Positions 6,280 to 9,955 of a DNA stretch of 9,955 nt are shown here, piece by piece (position 1 is the first letter of the stretch; each line of letters begins with the position of its first letter). The DNA lies in contig JAFKFE010000530.1 of NCBI GenBank assembly GCA_017308345.1, forward strand, positions 1 to 9,955, in the 5' to 3' direction. Position numbers and translations under genes: made by a program. Origin of the DNA: Alphaproteobacteria bacterium (GTDB taxonomy: Bacteria > Pseudomonadota > Alphaproteobacteria > Rhizobiales > Rhizobiaceae). Below the pieces are notes generated by a model. That model made no database searches. It was not told where the DNA came from and was given only the letters and a program-made list of their open reading frames with translations.

Positions 6280-6415
6280 CTCACTCGCGGTATGCCTGAA
6301 GAAGGCCGGACTTGATTAGATTTCAGCGCCGGAATTGTGGCGTGGGTTGCTCAAAGCGAGCCGATATACCGCAATTCGGGCGAGCGCAACGGCAGGCCTG
6401 GTGGGGCGGCGGCAA

Positions 6416-7048
6416 TCAGCTCCTCTGAAGGGCGACGTGGACACCGAGGCCGACCAGCACGGCGCCGCCAGCGCGCTGCATCAGCCGCTGCGCGCGTCCC
6501 GAACGCCGCAGCCGCGCAATCATCGCGCCGGCAAGGAAGACGCAAACGATGTCGGCGGAGGAGAACATCAGATTGACGACCGTTCCAAGCACGACGAACT
6601 GCAGCCAGACCGGAAACGCCGCCGAGGCATCGATGAATTGCGGCAGGAACGCCATGAAGAAGATCGCCGTCTTCGGATTGAGCACCTCGACGGTGATGCT
6701 TTCGAAAAAGGCGCGCCGGGCCGATTTCCGCTCGATCAAGGGCAGAGCCGCATCGCCGTCCGTCCGTTTGCGGAACATGGAGACGCCGAGCCAGATCAGA
6801 TAGAGCGCGCCGACCAGCTTGACCGCCAGATAGAGCGGCGGCACCGCATGAAACAGGACGGACAGGCCGGCGGCGGCCGCGAAGACATGCACATAGCCGC
6901 CGAGATGGATGCCGAGAGCCGCCGTCAGCCCCGACCAGCGCCCGCGCGCCATCGTCTGCGCGGCGGCGTAGAGCATGGCAGGACCGGGGATGTAGGCGAA
7001 GATCGCGGTGGTGGCGAAGAAAGCGATGAGCAGTTCGGTCGATGGCAA
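6416..7048 (-). CDS. LysE/RhtB-family amino-acid exporter
   Basis: A 210-residue inner-membrane protein of the LysE/RhtB translocator family, whose members export amino acids or similar small molecules. About six hydrophobic segments are visible. Family marks include IPGPAML (20-26), GIHLGGYVH (46-54) and NPKTAIFFMAFLPQF (124-138). It starts with TTG at 7048: a stop codon lies just four codons upstream in frame, GAGGG sits six bases before the TTG, and the next in-frame ATG (codon 25) would remove the first membrane segment. The gene lies between the two halves of the heptose locus, on the same strand as hldE and 136 bases upstream of it. The substrate is unknown, and a link to lipopolysaccharide is not implied by the family. 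Confidence 0.92.
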   Translation of the reverse strand: MPSTELLIAFFATTAIFAYIPGPAMLYAAAQTMARGRWSGLTAALGIHLGGYVHVFAAAAGLSVLFHAVPPLYLAVKLVGALYLIWLGVSMFRKRTDGDAALPLIERKSARRAFFESITVEVLNPKTAIFFMAFLPQFIDASAAFPVWLQFVVLGTVVNLMFSSADIVCVFLAGAMIARLRRSGRAQRLMQRAGGAVLVGLGVHVALQRS

Positions 7049-7054
7049 TTTTGT

Positions 7055-7059
7055 CCCTC
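7055..7059 (-). promoter_or_regulatory. Ribosome binding site that fixes a TTG start
   Basis: On the minus strand GAGGG lies six bases before the TTG at 7048-7046. An in-frame TGA (7060-7058) overlaps its first bases, so no longer reading is possible. This site is the main reason for taking TTG as the start of the exporter gene. Confidence 0.7.
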
Positions 7060-7126
7060 ACGAGTTGGGCACGACTGAAGCGGGGGCTTTGCGGCCTCAC
7101 TGTAGCGCATGGGACCGCCTGCTTTA

Positions 7127-7155
7127 TCGACAGTCCAGCCTACCTCCCCTATAAG
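7127..7155 (+). promoter_or_regulatory. Promoter of hldD-waaF-waaC
   Basis: TCGACA (7127-7132) and TATAAG (7150-7155) are separated by exactly 17 bases. Each matches the sigma-70 consensus at five of six positions, and a C precedes the second element, as is common in alphaproteobacteria. Transcription would start near 7162, leaving a leader of about 28 bases before hldD. This is the best promoter-like sequence I found in the window. Confidence 0.6.
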
Positions 7156-7189
7156 GGCCGGAATCGGCAACGGAGCAAGGCTGAAAAGC

Positions 7190-8137
7190 ATGATCATCGT
7201 TACGGGCGGTGCCGGTATGATCGGCTCCAACATCGTCGCGGCTCTCAACGCCGAGGGGCATGACGACATCGTCGTGGTCGACGATCTCACCGACGGCCAC
7301 AAGATCGCCAACCTCGCCGATCTCAAGATCGCCGACTATCTCGACAAGGACGATTTTCTCGCCCAGCTCGACAATGGCGCGCTCGGCCGCATCGAGGCGG
7401 TCTTCCACCAGGGCGCGTGCTCGACCACTACCGAGTGGAACGGCAAGTTCATGATGGAGGTGAACTACACCTATTCGAAGCGGCTCCTGCATGCCTGCCT
7501 CGACCTGCGCGTGCCCTTCCTCTATGCCTCCTCCGCGTCGGTCTATGGCGGCGGCAGCGAGTTCCGCGAGGAGCCCGAGTTCGAGCGCCCGCTCAACGTC
7601 TACGCCTATTCCAAGAAGCTGTTCGACGACTACGTCCGCCGCAACGTCGACGCCGATCATTCGCAGGTGACCGGCCTGCGCTACTTCAACGTCTATGGAC
7701 CCCGCGAGGCGCACAAGGGCGCCATGGCGTCGGTCGCCTTCCATTTGTTCAATCAGGTCGAGCGCGGCGAAAATCCGAGACTGTTCGGCGCCTATGACGG
7801 CTTCGGCCCCGGCGAGCAGAGCCGCGACTTCATCCATGTCGGCGATGTCGCCGAGGTCAATCTGTGGCTGTGGAAACGCGGCGTGAGCGGCATCTTCAAC
7901 TGCGGCACCGGCCGCGCCCAGCCGTTCCGCGCCATCGCCGAGACGGTGATCGACACGCTGGGCAAGGGCGAGATCGAGTTCATCCCCTTCCCCGACCATC
8001 TCAAGGGCAGCTACCAGAGTTTTACGCAGGCTGATATGTCCCGCTTGCGCGCGGCCGGCTACAATGGCCAATTCCGCACAGTCGAAACCGGCGTCAGGGA
8101 CTATGTCGAATGGCTGAAGGCCCAACGATCCTCGTGA
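7190..8137 (+). CDS. hldD: ADP-L-glycero-D-manno-heptose 6-epimerase
   Basis: A 315-residue NADP-dependent short-chain dehydrogenase-type epimerase that converts ADP-D,D-heptose to ADP-L,D-heptose, the donor for the lipopolysaccharide core. The Rossmann motif TGGAGMIG is at 5-12. The serine region ASSAS (113-117) and Y138-x3-K142 form the catalytic set. K176 in [11 protein letters not shown] (171-181) corresponds to the second base lysine of E. coli HldD, by comparison from memory. Length is close to E. coli (310). The ATG at 7190 begins directly at the first beta strand and has AAGG (7177-7180) nine bases upstream; an in-frame ATG at 7109 lies upstream of the predicted promoter. It heads a plus-strand operon and overlaps waaF by 28 bases. 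Confidence 0.97.
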   Translation: MIIVTGGAGMIGSNIVAALNAEGHDDIVVVDDLTDGHKIANLADLKIADYLDKDDFLAQLDNGALGRIEAVFHQGACSTTTEWNGKFMMEVNYTYSKRLLHACLDLRVPFLYASSASVYGGGSEFREEPEFERPLNVYAYSKKLFDDYVRRNVDADHSQVTGLRYFNVYGPREAHKGAMASVAFHLFNQVERGENPRLFGAYDGFGPGEQSRDFIHVGDVAEVNLWLWKRGVSGIFNCGTGRAQPFRAIAETVIDTLGKGEIEFIPFPDHLKGSYQSFTQADMSRLRAAGYNGQFRTVETGVRDYVEWLKAQRSS

Positions 8138-9117
8138 TCGGCCCACGCTGGGTGGGCGACATGGTCATGGCGCAGTGCCTGTTTGCGGCGCTGAAGGAAA
8201 AGCATCCGCACGCGGCCATCGATGTGCTGGCGCCGGCCTGGGCGGCCCCTTTGGTCAAGCGCATGCCCGAGATACGCAGCCAGATCGACTTTCCGCTGAT
8301 GCCGGGAGCGCTCGAATTCCGCAGCCGCAGGCGCTTCGGCCGCCTGCTGCGCGGCCGCTACGACATGGCCTATGTGCTGCCGGGGAGCTGGAAATCGGCC
8401 TTGATCCCGTTCTTTGCCCGCATCCCGCATCGTGTCGGCAATCTGCGCGAAATGCGCTACGGCCTGCTGACCGACATCGTGCCGTTGCCCGAAACCCTGA
8501 AACGGCGCACGGCGCGCGCCTATTTCGGCCTCGCGCGCGGCGGCACGTTTCGCGTGCCGCACCTTACCGTGGACCAGGCCAACCAGGCCGATCTGCTGAC
8601 GCGCTTCGGGCTCACGGCAAAGAAATTCGTAGCCTTGATGCCGGGCGCCGAATTCGGCCCGGCAAAACGCTGGCCGAGCGACCATTATGCCGGGCTCGCC
8701 CGGGACATGATGGCAAAGGGTCTTGGTGTCGTGCTGCTCGGCTCCAGGAACGATGCCGGCGTCACCGGCGAGATCACCGCGCTGGCGCCCGGCGCCATCG
8801 ACCTTGCCGGCAAGACGCGGCTGGAGGACGCCATCGACCTGATCGCCGCGGCGAAGCTTGCGGTGTCGAACGACAGCGGGCTGATGCATGTCGCGGCGGG
8901 AGTCGGCACGCCGATCGTGGCCGTCTATGGTTCGACCTCGCCGGAAAACACGCCGCCACTCAGCGAGCGCTCCGAGCTGATCTGGCTTCATCTGTCCTGT
9001 TCGCCCTGCCACAAGAAGATCTGCCCGCTTGGGCATCTCAACTGCCTGAATACACTCGATGTCGCCCGCGTCACGGCCGCGGCCGAGCGCTTGCTCGAGG
9101 TCCCGGCGGCGGCATGA
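8110..9117 (+). CDS. waaF: ADP-heptose:LPS heptosyltransferase II
   Basis: A 335-residue GT9-family glycosyltransferase acting at the cytosolic face of the inner membrane. It adds the second heptose to heptosyl-Kdo2-lipid A. Visible features are the N-terminal strand and acceptor loop [11 protein letters not shown] (7-17), [11 protein letters not shown] (179-189) and the ADP-heptose-binding [16 protein letters not shown] (253-268). A cysteine-rich C-terminal segment (C297, C300, C305, C312) is, as I recall, usual for WaaF and separates it from WaaC. The ATG at 8110 lies inside hldD; AGGGA (8096-8100) is nine bases upstream, and the next candidate start (GTG at 8134) would break the first beta strand. 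It ends with an ATGA overlap into waaC. Confidence 0.94.
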   Translation: MAEGPTILVIGPRWVGDMVMAQCLFAALKEKHPHAAIDVLAPAWAAPLVKRMPEIRSQIDFPLMPGALEFRSRRRFGRLLRGRYDMAYVLPGSWKSALIPFFARIPHRVGNLREMRYGLLTDIVPLPETLKRRTARAYFGLARGGTFRVPHLTVDQANQADLLTRFGLTAKKFVALMPGAEFGPAKRWPSDHYAGLARDMMAKGLGVVLLGSRNDAGVTGEITALAPGAIDLAGKTRLEDAIDLIAAAKLAVSNDSGLMHVAAGVGTPIVAVYGSTSPENTPPLSERSELIWLHLSCSPCHKKICPLGHLNCLNTLDVARVTAAAERLLEVPAAA

Positions 9118-9955
9118 AGGTGCTGATCGTCAAGACATCGTCGATGGGCGATGTCATCCACACCTTTCCCGCCGTCGAGGACGCGCTGCGCAACCGTCCC
9201 GACATCGACTTCGACTGGTGCGTGGAGGAGCCGTTTGCCGGCATCGTGGCGCTGCACCCGGCGATTGGAATCACCCACAAGGTGGCGGTCCGGCGCTGGC
9301 GCAAGCGGCTTCTCGACGGCGCCACATGGCGCGAGATGGCCGCACTGCGCAAAGCGCTTCGCGCCTCCCGCTACGATCTTGTCATCGACGCGCAAGGCTT
9401 GCTGAAATCGGCCCTGGTCGCCATCCAGGCCGGCGCGCCGATTGCCGGCTTCGACCGGGAGAGCGCCCGCGAGCCTTCGGCAACGCTGTTTTATCAGCGC
9501 AAATACGCCGTGCCACGCGACCTGCACGCCATCGAGCGCACGAGGCGGCTGTTCGGGTTGGCGCTTGGCTACCAGCCCGACCTGTCGGCGCTTCAGTCAG
9601 GCATCGTACCGCCGGCGGGCAACCTGCCCGGCATTGAAGGCAGAGCCGCCTTCCTGCTGCACGGCACCAGCCGCGAGGACAAGAAATGGCCGGTCGAGGA
9701 TTGGATCGAAACCGCGCGTCGACTGGCCGACCGGCAATTCACGCCGGTGGTCACCTGGTCGAATGAGCCGGAAAAGAAAGTGGCGGAAGCCATTGCCGGA
9801 GCCGTGCCGGGGACGGTGCTGGTGGCGAAATCGCCGCTCGACGATGTCGCCGCGATCCTCGGCCGCTCGACGCTGGTGATCGGCGCCGACACCGGCCTCA
9901 CCCACCTCGCCAGCGCCTTCGGCCTGCCGACCGTCGCCATCTTCCTGGCGACCGA
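9114..9955 (+). CDS. waaC: ADP-heptose:LPS heptosyltransferase I, cut by the window edge
   Basis: The first 280 codons of a GT9-family glycosyltransferase that adds the first L,D-heptose to Kdo2-lipid A. No stop codon occurs before the right edge, so the C-terminus is missing. The start [19 protein letters not shown] (1-19) is typical of WaaC, with D13 as the likely catalytic base. HGTSREDKKWP (183-193) carries the lysine (K190) equivalent to the donor-binding one in E. coli. GADTGLTHLASAFG (257-270) carries D259, which contacts ADP-heptose. The ATG overlaps the waaF stop as ATGA, and its own ribosome binding site is poor, so translation is probably coupled to waaF. Full-length relatives have about 320-350 residues, so some 40-70 residues lie outside. 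Confidence 0.94.
   Translation, partial: MKVLIVKTSSMGDVIHTFPAVEDALRNRPDIDFDWCVEEPFAGIVALHPAIGITHKVAVRRWRKRLLDGATWREMAALRKALRASRYDLVIDAQGLLKSALVAIQAGAPIAGFDRESAREPSATLFYQRKYAVPRDLHAIERTRRLFGLALGYQPDLSALQSGIVPPAGNLPGIEGRAAFLLHGTSREDKKWPVEDWIETARRLADRQFTPVVTWSNEPEKKVAEAIAGAVPGTVLVAKSPLDDVAAILGRSTLVIGADTGLTHLASAFGLPTVAIFLAT

Noticed and set aside
4786..6315. A 509-codon plus-strand open frame opposite hldE and the gmhA start
   Set aside because: It mirrors hldE on the other strand. Long antisense frames are expected in GC-rich genes, and its composition (many His, Arg, Asp, Gln) has no recognisable domain.
6280..6415. Search for an hldE promoter in the gap after the exporter gene
   Set aside because: I tried several hexamer pairs on the minus strand and none had acceptable matches and spacing, so none is annotated.
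7124..8146. A 340-codon minus-strand open frame opposite hldD
   Set aside because: It is an antisense shadow of hldD, whose catalytic motifs are all present on the plus strand.
8101..9036. A 311-codon minus-strand open frame opposite waaF
   Set aside because: It is an antisense shadow of waaF, with low-complexity Arg/His/Gln-rich composition and no domain.

Overview
The window looks like a chromosomal segment from an alphaproteobacterium of the Rhizobiales, most likely Mesorhizobium or a close Phyllobacteriaceae relative. The grounds are high-GC coding sequence, compact overlapping genes, an lsrB-trxB-lrp gene order that I recall from rhizobia, and a GmhB of a type I associate with Mesorhizobium. 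The species cannot be fixed from sequence reading alone. I see no insertion sequence, phage gene, CRISPR array, tRNA or rRNA.

Left part (1-3524). An AT-richer leader of about 250 bases holds several dyad repeats. It precedes a small membrane methyltransferase gene of the isoprenylcysteine carboxyl methyltransferase type (+). Convergent to it is a minus-strand pair, trxB (thioredoxin reductase) followed by a LysR-type regulator resembling rhizobial LsrB/VtlR. Divergent from trxB is an Lrp/AsnC-type regulator (+). The 275-base trxB-lrp gap holds a long near-perfect hairpin and two short tandem repeats.

Right part (3593-9955). This is a complete ADP-L-glycero-D-manno-heptose pathway with two heptosyltransferases, split into two divergent groups. 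On the minus strand, hldE, gmhA and gmhB form a tightly coupled operon, with a LysE/RhtB-type exporter gene upstream of hldE. On the plus strand, hldD, waaF and waaC overlap one another, and waaC runs off the right edge. A good sigma-70-like promoter lies before hldD. Together GmhA, HldE, GmhB, HldE again and HldD convert sedoheptulose 7-phosphate to ADP-L,D-heptose. WaaC and WaaF then add heptoses to the lipopolysaccharide inner core.

The genes belong to well-known families and I found no clear sign of a novel multi-gene system. The points most worth a second look are non-coding: the TCGGCA/TGCCGA hexamer cluster and hairpin just before the methyltransferase start, and the hairpin and repeats between trxB and lrp. 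Among proteins, the altered zinc loop of GmhB, the single cysteine of the LsrB-like regulator and the TTG start of the exporter stand out.
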